Shown here piece after piece: positions 15,696 through 24,900 of a DNA stretch of 64,000 bases. Every line of letters begins with the position of its first letter. Position 1 is the first letter of the stretch. The notes below the pieces were generated by a model. It did no database searches. It saw nothing but the letters and a program-made list of their open reading frames with translations, and was not told the DNA's origin. The stretch comes from an uncultured Eubacteriales bacterium (GTDB lineage Bacteria > Bacillota > Clostridia > Oscillospirales > Oscillospiraceae), in NCBI GenBank assembly GCA_900540635.1, contig UQGU01000003.1:1-64000 (forward strand), written 5' to 3'. The position numbers and the translations under genes are program-made.

Positions 15696-17522
15696 TTACT
15701 TTTCGGTTGCTTTCTTCTCCCGGAAGTGCTGATAAACGGCGGCAGCGGCGTCCTTTGGAAGCAGCCGCTCCAGCTCCGGCAGGGTTGCCTGGGACATGGC
15801 GGTCAGGGATTTGAACTGCCGCAGCAGCTCCTGCTTCCGCTTGGGGCCGATACCGGGAATGCCGTCCAGTTCGGAATAGTGCAGCCGCTTGCTGCGCAGC
15901 TGCCGGTGATAGGTAATGGCGAATCGGTGGGTCTCCTCCTGGATATTGCCGATGAGGGCAAAAATGGCCTGGTTGTTGTCAATGCGGATCTCCTGCCCCT
16001 GGGGCGTCACCAGAGCCCGGGTACGGTGCCGGTCGTCTTTCACCATACCGAACACAGGAAATTGCAGCCCCAGCTCCTCCAGTGCCGCCACGGCCACATT
16101 TGCATGATTCACGCCGCCGTCGATGAGCAGCAGGTCCGGGGCGGCTTCAAAGCCCTTGTCCCCTGATTTGTAATGGGCGAAGCGCCGCTTGACCACCTGG
16201 TGCATGGAGGCGTAGTCATCCTGATCGGTAAGGCCCTCCAGCTTGAAGCGCTTGTAGTCGCTTTTCCGTGGGCGGCCATCCTGAAAAACCACCATACTGG
16301 CCACGATATCCGTGCCGGAAATATTGGAAATATCAAAGGACTCCATGCGGCTGGGGGTGGGAATGGAGAGCATTTTTCCAAGGGTTACCAGGGTGGCGTT
16401 TAAGCGCTCTTCCTTGTCCGTCAGCCGCTGGGCCTCTTCAAAGGCGTTCCGGCTGGCCAGCTCCACCAGGCGCATATTGTCGCCCTTTTGGGGAATGCGA
16501 ATCTTGCTGCGGCGGCCGTACTGCTGCTCCATCAGCTGGGAGAACAGCTCGCTGTCCTCAATTTCAAAGGGCAGCAGCACGATTTTCGGTGCCAGGCCAC
16601 GGCTCAGGTAATACTGCTTTAAGAGGCTGGAAACCGCCTCCTGTTTGTCCTCCGGTACAGGGAATACATCATAGTCCTTGTCCAGCAGATTGCCGCCGCT
16701 GAAATGCAGCACTGCAAAGCAGGCCTTGGCCTCGGTCTCGCCGTAGCCCACCACGTCCGTATCCGCCAGAGAACCGGCGGTGACCAGCTGCTTCTGCCCC
16801 AGGGCCTCTACGGCATTCAGGCGGTCCCGCAGGGCGGCGGCTACCTCGAATTCCAGATTGTCTGCGGCGGCAAGCATATTGGCCTTGATCTCCTCCGCCA
16901 CAGACTTGTAGTTGCCCTTGAGCAGCTGACGGGCCTGCTCCATGCGCTCCCGGTAGGTGACGGCGCTGACGCTTTCCTGGCACCAGCCCTCGCACTGGTT
17001 CATGTGGTAGTTCAGGCATGGCCGGTCCTTGCCCACGTCCCGGGGGAAGACCTTGCTGCACCCGGGCAGCTTCAGCGTCAGCCGGATGGCCTCCAGCAGA
17101 CTGTGGGTCACGCCCCGGCTGCCGTAGGGGCCAAAATACTCCGCCCCATCATCGGCAATTTTGCTGACAATGGTGATGGTGGGGTAAATATCCTTCATAT
17201 TCAGCCGCAGATAGGGATAGCCCTTGTCATCCTTCAAAAGAATGTTGTATTTGGGCATATAGCGCTTGATCAGCGAGCATTCCAGCACCAGGGCCTCAAA
17301 TTCACTGCTTGCCGCAATGGTATCAAAATGGTGGATCTTGCTGACCATCATTTTGGTCTTTGGGGTGTGGGCGGCGGTGTCCTGGAAATACTGGCTGACC
17401 CGGTTTTTCAGCTTTTTGGCCTTGCCCACATAGATGACCTTATCGGTCTTGTCCCGCATGATATACACGCCGGGGGCATAGGGCAGCGACAGGGCCTTTT
17501 CTTTCAGTTCTTCAAATGTCAT
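15696..17522 (-). CDS. uvrC: Excinuclease ABC subunit C
   Basis: A 608-residue UvrC, the incision subunit of nucleotide excision repair. The GIY-YIG nuclease is at residues 12-95 (PGVYIMRDKTDKVIYVGKA). The UvrB-interacting UVR domain (about 200-240) and the RNase H-like C-terminal nuclease (ESFDISNISGTDIVASMVVF, LLLIDGGVNH) follow. A helix-hairpin-helix (LDGIPGIGPKRKQELL) lies near the end. The Cys-rich CLNYHMNQCEGWC segment is typical of the family. The start at 17522 (MTFEELK) follows GGGAG; the long in-frame extension upstream overlaps the HPr gene and is rejected. Confidence 0.96.
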   Translation of the reverse strand: MTFEELKEKALSLPYAPGVYIMRDKTDKVIYVGKAKKLKNRVSQYFQDTAAHTPKTKMMVSKIHHFDTIAASSEFEALVLECSLIKRYMPKYNILLKDDKGYPYLRLNMKDIYPTITIVSKIADDGAEYFGPYGSRGVTHSLLEAIRLTLKLPGCSKVFPRDVGKDRPCLNYHMNQCEGWCQESVSAVTYRERMEQARQLLKGNYKSVAEEIKANMLAAADNLEFEVAAALRDRLNAVEALGQKQLVTAGSLADTDVVGYGETEAKACFAVLHFSGGNLLDKDYDVFPVPEDKQEAVSSLLKQYYLSRGLAPKIVLLPFEIEDSELFSQLMEQQYGRRSKIRIPQKGDNMRLVELASRNAFEEAQRLTDKEERLNATLVTLGKMLSIPTPSRMESFDISNISGTDIVASMVVFQDGRPRKSDYKRFKLEGLTDQDDYASMHQVVKRRFAHYKSGDKGFEAAPDLLLIDGGVNHANVAVAALEELGLQFPVFGMVKDDRHRTRALVTPQGQEIRIDNNQAIFALIGNIQEETHRFAITYHRQLRSKRLHYSELDGIPGIGPKRKQELLRQFKSLTAMSQATLPELERLLPKDAAAAVYQHFREKKATEK

Positions 17523-17540
17523 GGTGTCTCCCAAAGAAGA

Positions 17541-17570
17541 GCCGCCTCTGCGCATACGAACAGAGGCGGC
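17541..17570 (-). terminator. Hairpin between HPr gene and uvrC
   Basis: Perfect ten-pair stem, 17541-17550 with 17561-17570, and a ten-base loop, in the 71-base gap. The following minus-strand sequence TCTTCTTTGG is only moderately T-rich, so it may attenuate rather than stop transcription into uvrC. Confidence 0.6.
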
Positions 17571-17593
17571 CGGTGATGTGTTACTCGAAGGAA

Positions 17594-17854
17594 TCAGTAG
17601 ACATCGCGCTGGAGCAGAGCATCCAGAGCGGTCACAGCGGCTTCCTCGTCTGCGCCAACGGCGCTGAGGGTAACGGTGGAGCCGGAGATAATGCCCAGGG
17701 ACATAATGCCCAGCAGGCTCTTGGCGTTCATCTTCCGATTGCCGGATTCCAGCCAAATGCTGCTTTCGAATTCGTTGGCCTTCTGAACGAAATATGTAGC
17801 CTGCTTGTTGTGCAGACCGGATTCGCAGCGAACAACAACTTCCTTGCTATACAT
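17594..17854 (-). CDS. HPr family phosphocarrier protein
   Basis: An 86-residue HPr-fold protein. The phosphorylatable histidine is in SGLHNKQATYF (His-16 here), where classical HPr reads GLHARPA, so the usual Arg-Pro pair after His is replaced. The regulatory serine region is intact as MNAKSLLGIMSLGI (Ser-46 equivalent), the site used by HPr kinase in Firmicutes. It could work in sugar phosphotransfer, in catabolite control, or as a Crh-like regulator. The start at 17854 follows AAAAGGAG with eight bases' spacing. It has its own strong promoter and lies between mutS2 and uvrC, away from pts genes. Confidence 0.87.
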   Translation of the reverse strand: MYSKEVVVRCESGLHNKQATYFVQKANEFESSIWLESGNRKMNAKSLLGIMSLGIISGSTVTLSAVGADEEAAVTALDALLQRDVY

Positions 17855-17906
17855 AACAAACACTCCTTTTCATCATGCCGGTCAGAAGCACGATGGGTCT
17901 GGAAAT

Positions 17907-17935
17907 ATAATACCTTTTTTTCCTGTGAATGTCAA
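17907..17935 (-). promoter_or_regulatory. Promoter of the HPr gene
   Basis: Minus-strand TTGACA (complement of 17930-17935) and TATTAT (complement of 17907-17912) with 17-base spacing, about 50 bases upstream of the HPr start and just after the mutS2 stop. Confidence 0.85.
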
Positions 17936-17983
17936 CCAATTCCTGAAAAAGCCCCACTGGAAATCCCTGTGGATTCGGAGAAA

Positions 17984-20362
17984 TCACGCAAATTCCGCAA
18001 TGGTAACGCCGTCTTCGCCCTCTCCATACTGGCCCAAACGGAATTTTTTAATGAATTTGTTCTTTTTCAGGTCCTGCTGGACGGCGGCCCGCAGTGCGCC
18101 GGTGCCCTTGCCGTGGATGATGCGCACGGAAGTGAGCTTTGCGCGCATGGCCTCATCCAAATACCGGTCCAGCACGCAGATGGCCTCCACACAGTCCATG
18201 CCCCGCAAATCGATCTCCGTGGGCATGGCGGTCATCTTCATCTCCCGGCCGGAGTGCTTGGGGTGGCCGCCCTTCTGGGCGTAAGGGTTCTCGTTTTCCA
18301 GTAAATAGATTTCATCTGCCTTGGCGGTCATTTTCAGAATGCCCGCCTGGAGCTGGTAGGTTCCGTCCTTGTTGATGGCGAGGACGCTGGCCTTGGTGCC
18401 CAGCTTTAGCAGCTCCACGGTATCCCCAACCAGGATGCCCCGGCTGGCCTTTGGCCGCTCCTTCTGAGGGGCCTGGGCGCGGATCTTATCCTCGGTTTCA
18501 TTCAACACCCGGCGCAGCTCAGCCTGACGCTGGTTGATTCCGGTGGTATCGGCGCTGCTTTCCAGCTGCTTGCGCAGGGCCTTCAGCTCTTCGGAAGCGG
18601 CATTGGCAGCAGCTCTGGCCTCTTCGATGATGCCCTGGGCCTCCCGGCGGGCAGCTTCCATGGCCTTGTCCTTTTCCTTTTGCAGCTGGAGGTTATATTC
18701 CTCACTCTGCTGCTTGATTTTTGCCGTCTCCTGCTTCAGACGCTCTGCCTCCCGGCGGGCGGACTCCATCTGCTGCCGCTGCTGCTCCAGCTGGGAGATC
18801 ACGTCCTCAAAGTCCTTGTCGCTCTTGCCCACCAGATCATTGGCCTCTTTCAGGATGTCCTCGGAGAGGCCCAGCTTCCGGCAGATGGCAAAGGCATTGG
18901 ATTTTCCCGGAATGCCGATGAGCAGCCGGTAAGTAGGCTGCAGGGTCTCTACGTCAAATTCGCAGGAGGCATTGATGACGCCCTTGGTGCGCATGGCATA
19001 GAGCTTGAGCTCGGCATAGTGGGTAGTTGCCACCACCCGGGAGCCCATTTTCCGGCTGAATTCAATGAGGGCAATGGCCAGCGCCGCACCCTCGGCGGGG
19101 TCTGTACCGGCGCCCAGCTCGTCATAGAGCACCAGGGTTCTGCTGTCGCACTGAGCCACCACGTCTACAATGGTACGCATATGGCCCGAGAAGGTGGACA
19201 GGCTCTGGGCAATGGACTGCTCGTCGCCGATGTCCGCCAGAATGGCATCAAAGGTGGATAGGGTGCTGCCGTCTCCGGCGGGCACATGGAGACCGCACTC
19301 CGCCATCAGCGTCAGCAGACCGATGGTTTTCAGGGTAACGGTCTTGCCGCCAGTGTTGGGGCCGGTGATGATCATGGTGTCAAAGTCGGAGCCCAGGCGC
19401 AGAGAGATGGGTACCGCTTTCTTGGGATCGATCAGGGGGTGCCGGGCATTGCGCAGCTCTACCCTGCCCTGGTCGTTCATAATAGGAGCCCAGGCGCGCA
19501 TCCGATAGGCAAGCTTTGCCTTGGCGAAGATCACGTCCAGCTGAATCAGCATCTGAACATCCAGACGGATGTTTTCGGCGTAGCCCGCCGCCTCGGCGGA
19601 CAGTTCGGCCAGGATTCGCTCGATCTCCTTCTTCTCTTTCAGCTCCAGCTCCCGCAGGGCATTGTTGGCGTTGACGGCAGACAAGGGCTCTACAAAGTAG
19701 GTAGACCCCGTGGCGGACACGTCGTGGACCATGCCGGGCACATCGTTTTTGCACTCGGACTTGACGGGGACCACATACCGGCCCTGCCGGATGGTGATGA
19801 TGGGCTCCCGCAGAAATTTGGCATAGGCCGGGGACGAGATCACCTTTTGCAGGCTGTCCCGGATTTTTCCGGACTGGATGCGCATATGGCGGCGGATATC
19901 CGCCAGCGTGGAGGAGGCGGTGTCGGCAATCTCCTCTTCCGAGAGAATGGCACCGAAAATCTTGTCCTCTAAGTACTTATTGGGCGTCAGGGCGTTAAAC
20001 AGAGGGTCTAGCACCGTCTTGGGGTCGTCTTCCGCCACATAGCCCTTGATGGTCCGGGCGCAGCGCAGCACCCCTGCGATCCGCAGCAGCTCCACAGGCT
20101 GTAGGCTGCCGCCCCGGTCTGCCCGCTCCAGGCTGGCGGATACATCTGCCACATCAGCAAAGGTGGGGTTACCCTTCCTGGCGCAGAGGTCAGAGGCCGC
20201 CGTGGTCTGGTCCAGCAGTTCCCGGACGGTATCCAGGTCCGAATCCGGCATCAGCGCCAGGCAGGCCGCCTTGCCGCCCTCGCTTCCCGCGCATTGGGAA
20301 AGCATCTCCAGAACCTGCCCCAGCTCCAGCTTGGACAGGGATTTTTCATATAGTTCCGTCAT
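17984..20362 (-). CDS. mutS2: MutS2 family DNA mismatch/recombination ATPase
   Basis: A 792-residue MutS2. It lacks the mismatch-binding N-terminal domain of MutS. It has the MutS core and clamp helices, the ATPase with Walker A GPNTGGKTVTLKT and Walker B TLVLYDELGAGTDP, and a long coiled coil (about 515-640). It ends with a Smr nuclease domain (EIDLRGMDCVEA, IHGKGTGALR). In Firmicutes MutS2 acts on recombination intermediates and on collided ribosomes. The ATG at 20362 overlaps the recO end by 17 bases, so it is translated from the same message as recO. Confidence 0.95.
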   Translation of the reverse strand: MTELYEKSLSKLELGQVLEMLSQCAGSEGGKAACLALMPDSDLDTVRELLDQTTAASDLCARKGNPTFADVADVSASLERADRGGSLQPVELLRIAGVLRCARTIKGYVAEDDPKTVLDPLFNALTPNKYLEDKIFGAILSEEEIADTASSTLADIRRHMRIQSGKIRDSLQKVISSPAYAKFLREPIITIRQGRYVVPVKSECKNDVPGMVHDVSATGSTYFVEPLSAVNANNALRELELKEKKEIERILAELSAEAAGYAENIRLDVQMLIQLDVIFAKAKLAYRMRAWAPIMNDQGRVELRNARHPLIDPKKAVPISLRLGSDFDTMIITGPNTGGKTVTLKTIGLLTLMAECGLHVPAGDGSTLSTFDAILADIGDEQSIAQSLSTFSGHMRTIVDVVAQCDSRTLVLYDELGAGTDPAEGAALAIALIEFSRKMGSRVVATTHYAELKLYAMRTKGVINASCEFDVETLQPTYRLLIGIPGKSNAFAICRKLGLSEDILKEANDLVGKSDKDFEDVISQLEQQRQQMESARREAERLKQETAKIKQQSEEYNLQLQKEKDKAMEAARREAQGIIEEARAAANAASEELKALRKQLESSADTTGINQRQAELRRVLNETEDKIRAQAPQKERPKASRGILVGDTVELLKLGTKASVLAINKDGTYQLQAGILKMTAKADEIYLLENENPYAQKGGHPKHSGREMKMTAMPTEIDLRGMDCVEAICVLDRYLDEAMRAKLTSVRIIHGKGTGALRAAVQQDLKKNKFIKKFRLGQYGEGEDGVTIAEFA

Positions 20363-21128
20363 GTTTTTCTCCTAGATCATAAGGTCCCGCAAACAGGGAC
20401 TTGTAAAAATCCAACGTGGCAAACCCGTGCTCCAGCTGGGTTTGTAAGTACCCTTCCGTCAGTGCTCCCAAGGCGGCCATGGTCTGTTCGTCCAGGCGGA
20501 AGGAAAAGAGCTTTTTGGGCGCACAGAGGCAGATATAGCGCATGGCCTCCAGCATCTGCGGCGTTACCGGGATGCGAATGCCCCCGGACTCCGGGTCTCG
20601 GCAGGCGCTGCATTCCAACTGGCCCTGGGACAGGTCGAACCGGTCCGGGCTCTGGTTGCCGCAGACGTGGCAGCCGAAGAGCTCCGGCGTGTAGCCCGCC
20701 AGGCAGGCGGCCCGGAGTTCAAAAACGGCCTTGACCATCGTTTCCGGCAGATGCAGCGTGGAAAGGGCATACAGGCAGTTCAGAAGCAGCGCCTGCAGTT
20801 CCGGATTCGGCATATCCTCCTGGGAGATGAGCTCCGCCACCTGAGCAAAATAGCTCCCCAGGGACAGCTGGGTCAGCTCCCGCCGCAGGCCCTGAAAGAG
20901 CTCCAATGCGTGGGCCTCGTTGATGGTGTATTTTCCTTTGTATTCAAACAGGGTGAATTCCCCAAAGGCCAGCAGCTGGCATGGGGCAATGAGCGGGCTG
21001 TTCTTCCGGCGCAGCCCCCGGGCCTTGATGGTCAGCTTACCATAGTTCTGGGTCAGCACCGTCAGAAGGGCGTCGTGGTCATTGTAGTCCGTCACCCGCA
21101 GGACGATGGCTCGGATCGTCAGATACAT
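20346..21128 (-). CDS. recO: DNA repair protein RecO
   Basis: A 260-residue RecO, which with RecR loads RecA on SSB-coated DNA. The N-terminal OB fold begins MYLTIRAIVLRVTDYND and continues with the KGLRR-like segment ARGLRRKNS. A helical middle follows, then a zinc site formed by CHVCG and CSAC. The start at 21128 matches the family N-terminus. It overlaps the upstream yqzL-like gene by 50 bases and the downstream mutS2 by 17 bases, within the era-recO unit. Confidence 0.92.
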   Translation of the reverse strand: MYLTIRAIVLRVTDYNDHDALLTVLTQNYGKLTIKARGLRRKNSPLIAPCQLLAFGEFTLFEYKGKYTINEAHALELFQGLRRELTQLSLGSYFAQVAELISQEDMPNPELQALLLNCLYALSTLHLPETMVKAVFELRAACLAGYTPELFGCHVCGNQSPDRFDLSQGQLECSACRDPESGGIRIPVTPQMLEAMRYICLCAPKKLFSFRLDEQTMAALGALTEGYLQTQLEHGFATLDFYKSLFAGPYDLGEKHDGTI

Positions 21129-21222
21129 GGTGTTCCTCCTGTTGCAGGGCTTGCGTATACATGAGATAGGCTTCCGGTGCGCCGGTTTCCAAAAAGAGCT
21201 TCCAATATTCCGAAGACAGCAT
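21079..21222 (-). CDS. yqzL: YqzL-like small protein
   Basis: A 47-residue protein, SSEYWKLFLETGAPEAYLMY near the N-terminus, matching the length and position of YqzL, which sits between era and recO in Bacillus. The start is the ATG at 21222 because GGAGG lies seven bases upstream. An ATG two codons earlier would touch the ribosome site. Its 3' end overlaps recO by 50 bases in another frame, which is more than usual. Function is unknown. Confidence 0.75.
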   Translation of the reverse strand: MLSSEYWKLFLETGAPEAYLMYTQALQQEEHHVSDDPSHRPAGDGLQ

Positions 21223-21303
21223 GGTCATCCCTCCTGCACGTAGCTTTTGCAAAGAGCGGATTCCGTAATCTGGAAATTTCTGGACCGGCACCGTGGAATC
21301 TTC

Positions 21304-22191
21304 TTACTCCCGGTAGCCGAAGTTCTTCACAAGAAAATCGCTGTCCCGCCAGTTTTCCTTAACCTTGACCCAGGTGGTGAGGTAGACTTTGGTACCCATA
21401 AACTTTTCGCAGTCCTGCCGGGCCAGCGTAGAGATCTTTTTCAGCATCTGGCCCTGCTTGCCGATAATAATGCCCTTGTGGCTGGCCTTCTCGCAGTAAA
21501 TGGTGGCATCCAGGTCGATGACGCCATTGTCTCGCTCGGAGAACTTGGTGATCTCCACAGCGGTGCCGTGGGGGATCTCCTTGTCCAGGCACCACAGCAG
21601 CTTTTCCCGGATGATCTCTGCCATGACCTGCCGCTCAGGCTGATCGGTTGTCACATCCTCCGGGAACAGGAAGGGGCCTTCCTGGGCGTACTTGCCGCAC
21701 ATGGAAAGCAGTTCCTCTACCCCGTCTCCGGTTTTGGCGGAGATGGGCATAATGGCCTCAAAATTCGCGGCCTGGGAATATTTGGCGATGACCTCCAGCA
21801 GGGTGTCCTTCTCCACGGTATCGATTTTGTTGATGACCAGAATGGCGGGGCAGCGGCTTGCCTGAATTTTTTCAATCAGGCTCTCCTCCTGAGGGCCAAT
21901 AGAGGCAATGGGCTCTACCACCAGCAGCGTCAGGTCCACATCCGCAATGGATTCCTGAGCTACGTTCACCATATAGTCGCCCAGCTTGGTTCTGGCCCGG
22001 TGGAAGCCCGGGGTGTCGACGAAGACGTACTGGGTGTCGCCCTTGGTGACGATGCCGCAGATGCGGTTTCGGGTGGTCTGGGGCTTATTGGAAACGATGG
22101 CGATTTTTTCACCTACCAGGTAGTTCGTCAGTGTGGACTTACCCACATTGGGCCGTCCGCAGATGGTGATCATAGCGGTTTTTGTCTTCAT
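21304..22191 (-). CDS. era: Ribosome-assembly GTPase Era
   Basis: A 295-residue Era. The GTPase motifs are G1 GRPNVGKST, G2 in NKPQTTRNRI, G3 DTPGFH and G4 NKID. A C-terminal KH RNA-binding domain follows, with IIGKQGQMLKKI as its GxxG segment. It binds the 3' end of 16S rRNA during 30S maturation. The start at 22191 is preceded by GGAGAG. It follows ybeY closely, giving the conserved phoH-ybeY-era order. Confidence 0.96.
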   Translation of the reverse strand: MKTKTAMITICGRPNVGKSTLTNYLVGEKIAIVSNKPQTTRNRICGIVTKGDTQYVFVDTPGFHRARTKLGDYMVNVAQESIADVDLTLLVVEPIASIGPQEESLIEKIQASRCPAILVINKIDTVEKDTLLEVIAKYSQAANFEAIMPISAKTGDGVEELLSMCGKYAQEGPFLFPEDVTTDQPERQVMAEIIREKLLWCLDKEIPHGTAVEITKFSERDNGVIDLDATIYCEKASHKGIIIGKQGQMLKKISTLARQDCEKFMGTKVYLTTWVKVKENWRDSDFLVKNFGYRE

Positions 22192-22204
22192 AGTCTCTCC
22201 TTTA

Positions 22205-22705
22205 TCAGTCCCGGCTCATGCCCGGAATTTCCGATGCAATGGCCTCTTCTCTGGCGCGCATCTGCCGCTTCTGAGGGCCTTCGTCCAGGTGGTCATAGCC
22301 CAGAAGATGCAGCATGGAGTGGATGGTCAGGTAGCCCACCTCCCGGCGGGTGGTGTGACCGAATTCCTTGGCCTGGGCGATGGCCCGTTCCAGGGAGATG
22401 CACATATCCCCCAGGGGCACCAAGCCGGTGTCCGGATCTTCGTATCCCGTCCAGTCCGCGGGCAGCTCTCCGGGCGCCAGCTCAAACATGGGGAAGCTCA
22501 GCACATCCGTGGCGCTGTCAATGTTTCGGGAGGTGCGGTTGATCTCCCGGATGCCCGCATCATCCGTGACCAGGACGTTGATCTCGCACTTGGCCGTCAC
22601 GCCCTCGGCCTTCAGCACGGCATTGATGCACGTGCGGATGTTGGCGGAAATAACCAGGCGCTGCAAGCCGCCCTGCTGGAATACCAGATTGATCTTATTT
22701 CTCAT
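22205..22705 (-). CDS. ybeY: Endoribonuclease YbeY
   Basis: A 166-residue YbeY metal-dependent endoribonuclease of 16S rRNA processing and ribosome quality control. The zinc site is complete in TIHSMLHLLGYDH (HxxxHxxGxDH), preceded by the family segment TDVLSFPM and the conserved LGDMCIS. The ATG at 22705 overlaps the phoH stop by eleven bases. The longer ORF upstream lies inside phoH and is rejected. Confidence 0.94.
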   Translation of the reverse strand: MRNKINLVFQQGGLQRLVISANIRTCINAVLKAEGVTAKCEINVLVTDDAGIREINRTSRNIDSATDVLSFPMFELAPGELPADWTGYEDPDTGLVPLGDMCISLERAIAQAKEFGHTTRREVGYLTIHSMLHLLGYDHLDEGPQKRQMRAREEAIASEIPGMSRD

Positions 22706-23717
22706 TGGTTCTCTTCCTTTGATACCGTCCCGGCATGGTCCGGGGCGGGTTATTTTCAAGCTTTGCAGCCTTTTCATAGGCATTGATGATTTTCTGTACC
22801 AGGGCGTGGCGGACAACATCCGCAGAGGTCAGACGGCAGATGGCAATATCCTCTACCCCGTCCAGCACCCGCACCGCATCCTTCAATCCGGAGACCTTGT
22901 CATCCGGCAGGTCAATCTGGGTCACGTCTCCGGTGATGACGATCTTGGAGCCAAAGCCCAGACGGGTCAAAAACATTTTCATCTGCTCCCGGGTGGTGTT
23001 CTGGGCCTCGTCCAGGATGATGAAGCTGTCGTCCAGGGTTCGGCCGCGCATATAGGCCAGCGGGGCCACTTCGATGGAGCCCCGCTCCTGGTACTTCTGG
23101 AAGGTCTCTGCCCCCAGCATATCATACAGCGCGTCATACAGCGGCCGCAGGTAGGGGTCTACCTTGTTCTGCAAATCGCCTGGCAGGAAGCCCAGCCGCT
23201 CCCCTGCCTCTACGGCAGGCCGGGTGAGGATGATCCGGTTTACGGTCCGCTCCCGGAAAGCGGATACGGCTGCTGCCACGGCGAGATAAGTCTTGCCCGT
23301 ACCGGCAGGGCCGACACCGATGGTGACGGTATTTTTCTGAATGGCCTTCATGTAGTTCTGCTGGCCAACGGTTTTGGCCTTGATGGGCTTTCCCTTGGCG
23401 GTGATGCACACCACATCCTTGGCGATTTTTGCGATTTGATCCTCGTTGCCCTCACTGACCAGGGTAATGAGGTAGCGCACCCGCTGCTCATCGATGGTCT
23501 CGCCCTTGGCGGCCAGCTGCAGCAGGGCTTCCAGGGTACGGACGGCCTTGTCCGCCATCTCCTCGTCGCCGGTGACCTTCAGGTCATCTCCCCGGCTGAC
23601 AATGCGCACGCCCAGAGCCTCTTCGATCCGGCGCACGTTTTCATCGAAGGAGCCGAACACGGCAATCAGGTCCTCTACCCGATCGGCATTTACGATTCTT
23701 TCAACTTCCTTGCTCAT
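22695..23717 (-). CDS. phoH: PhoH-like ATPase
   Basis: A 340-residue PhoH/YbeZ-type P-loop ATPase. An N-terminal KH-like region is followed by the ATPase core with Walker A GVGPAGTGKTYLA, Walker B FIILDEAQNTT and sensor segment VITGDVTQIDLP. It is thought to act as an RNA helicase partner of YbeY. The ATG at 23717 follows CAGGAGAG and overlaps the yqfD stop by 17 bases. Confidence 0.93.
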   Translation of the reverse strand: MSKEVERIVNADRVEDLIAVFGSFDENVRRIEEALGVRIVSRGDDLKVTGDEEMADKAVRTLEALLQLAAKGETIDEQRVRYLITLVSEGNEDQIAKIAKDVVCITAKGKPIKAKTVGQQNYMKAIQKNTVTIGVGPAGTGKTYLAVAAAVSAFRERTVNRIILTRPAVEAGERLGFLPGDLQNKVDPYLRPLYDALYDMLGAETFQKYQERGSIEVAPLAYMRGRTLDDSFIILDEAQNTTREQMKMFLTRLGFGSKIVITGDVTQIDLPDDKVSGLKDAVRVLDGVEDIAICRLTSADVVRHALVQKIINAYEKAAKLENNPPRTMPGRYQRKRTNEK

Positions 23718-24900
23718 TGGTCTCTCCTGTCTCCTCCCGGCGGCTGCGGCCAATGGACTCCAGGCAGGAATAGCTGCCGGAGAGCACATAGGCTCCCTCC
23801 TCCGGGGCAAAGGTCTCCGATGCATCCAGGACGGTTCCCGCGGTCATAGCACCGGGAAGATAGGTCCTGGCAAAGTGCTGCATCTGGGTATAAGCCGACT
23901 CTTCCGGAAGGCCTTGTTCCGAAAGTTCGCAGACTTTGTAGCAGTCCACTGCCATGCGCACCGGCAGCACAAAGCCGCCCGGCAGGGTCAATGGATACTC
24001 CTGATACATTCTACCACATTCCATACCCAAAATTCCACTACCAAACCACAATTTTATCCGTTTTTTTCCGAGAATCAGGCTCCACCGCCGGATGATTTTT
24101 GCCTCATCCGCCTTTTGAAGGCAGTGTTTGGGGGTGTACACCTGAAAATCCCGGTGGGTATAGGCCATGATCTCCCCCTGCGCCCGCTGGGCCAGGACGG
24201 TTTTTCCGCAGTCCGTATAGCCGGAAATCAGCACCTGCCCTTTGGTAACCGCCTGCCCGGGCTTGGCCAAAGGCGTTCCTCTGGTGCAAAGCAGGCTCTT
24301 GATCACCCCGTCCCGGGCGGCGATCACACTGGCTACGCCGGTCTGAGCAGGCTCCGCAGGGACGGCAGGCTGCTTTTCTGCAACGGAAATCACTGCAACG
24401 CAGCCGCTTGTATTGACCCCGGCCCACTTGAGCTCCGGGATGGCGCTGAGCAGGCTGTTCTTGATGGCCTCGCTGCGAAGAGCCCGGCGGTTGGCCCCAA
24501 AGCGCAGCCCGCAGCTTTCCGCAGCCGCAAGGATCTGCCGGGCAGGCACCCGCTGGTTGCCGCTGACCCGGACAAAAAAGATCCGGGTAGGGATCAGGAT
24601 TTGGGCGCATAGCAGCAGCGCCAGCCCGGCAAGCAGCACAGGCCTTCCTGCCAGAGCCCGGAAGCGCCAGTATAGGCCGGTCCTGCCAAGGATCGTCAGC
24701 GTTTCTCCCCGCCTCCGGGTCAGGCGCAAAAGCCTGCCATAGCTGGGGCGGGCGACGGAAAAGCGCAGGCAGAGCTCCCCTTCCGGGGTTACGTCCCGAA
24801 GAATGATCCCGGCGTCTGCAATGGCGCAAAGCGCGCCTGCCGGGTCGGCGGTGAGCAGTTCCGCTTGGATAAGGCCGGTGAGGGAGGTCCAGAGCTTCAT
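23701..24900 (-). CDS. yqfD: Sporulation protein YqfD
   Basis: A 399-residue YqfD. It has an N-terminal cytosolic domain, one membrane span at about residues 88-110 (PVLLAGLALLLCAQILIPT), then a large extracytoplasmic part with the IFFVRVSGNQRV start and GQVLISGYTDCGK. In spore formers YqfD is made in the mother cell and supports forespore engulfment and development. The start overlaps the yqfC stop by four bases (24897-24900), so the two are coupled as in other Clostridia. Confidence 0.92.
   Translation of the reverse strand: MKLWTSLTGLIQAELLTADPAGALCAIADAGIILRDVTPEGELCLRFSVARPSYGRLLRLTRRRGETLTILGRTGLYWRFRALAGRPVLLAGLALLLCAQILIPTRIFFVRVSGNQRVPARQILAAAESCGLRFGANRRALRSEAIKNSLLSAIPELKWAGVNTSGCVAVISVAEKQPAVPAEPAQTGVASVIAARDGVIKSLLCTRGTPLAKPGQAVTKGQVLISGYTDCGKTVLAQRAQGEIMAYTHRDFQVYTPKHCLQKADEAKIIRRWSLILGKKRIKLWFGSGILGMECGRMYQEYPLTLPGGFVLPVRMAVDCYKVCELSEQGLPEESAYTQMQHFARTYLPGAMTAGTVLDASETFAPEEGAYVLSGSYSCLESIGRSRREETGETNEQGS

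Noticed and set aside
21247..23849. Long plus-strand frames opposite era, ybeY and phoH
   Set aside because: Shadows of well-supported minus-strand genes with no ribosome sites.
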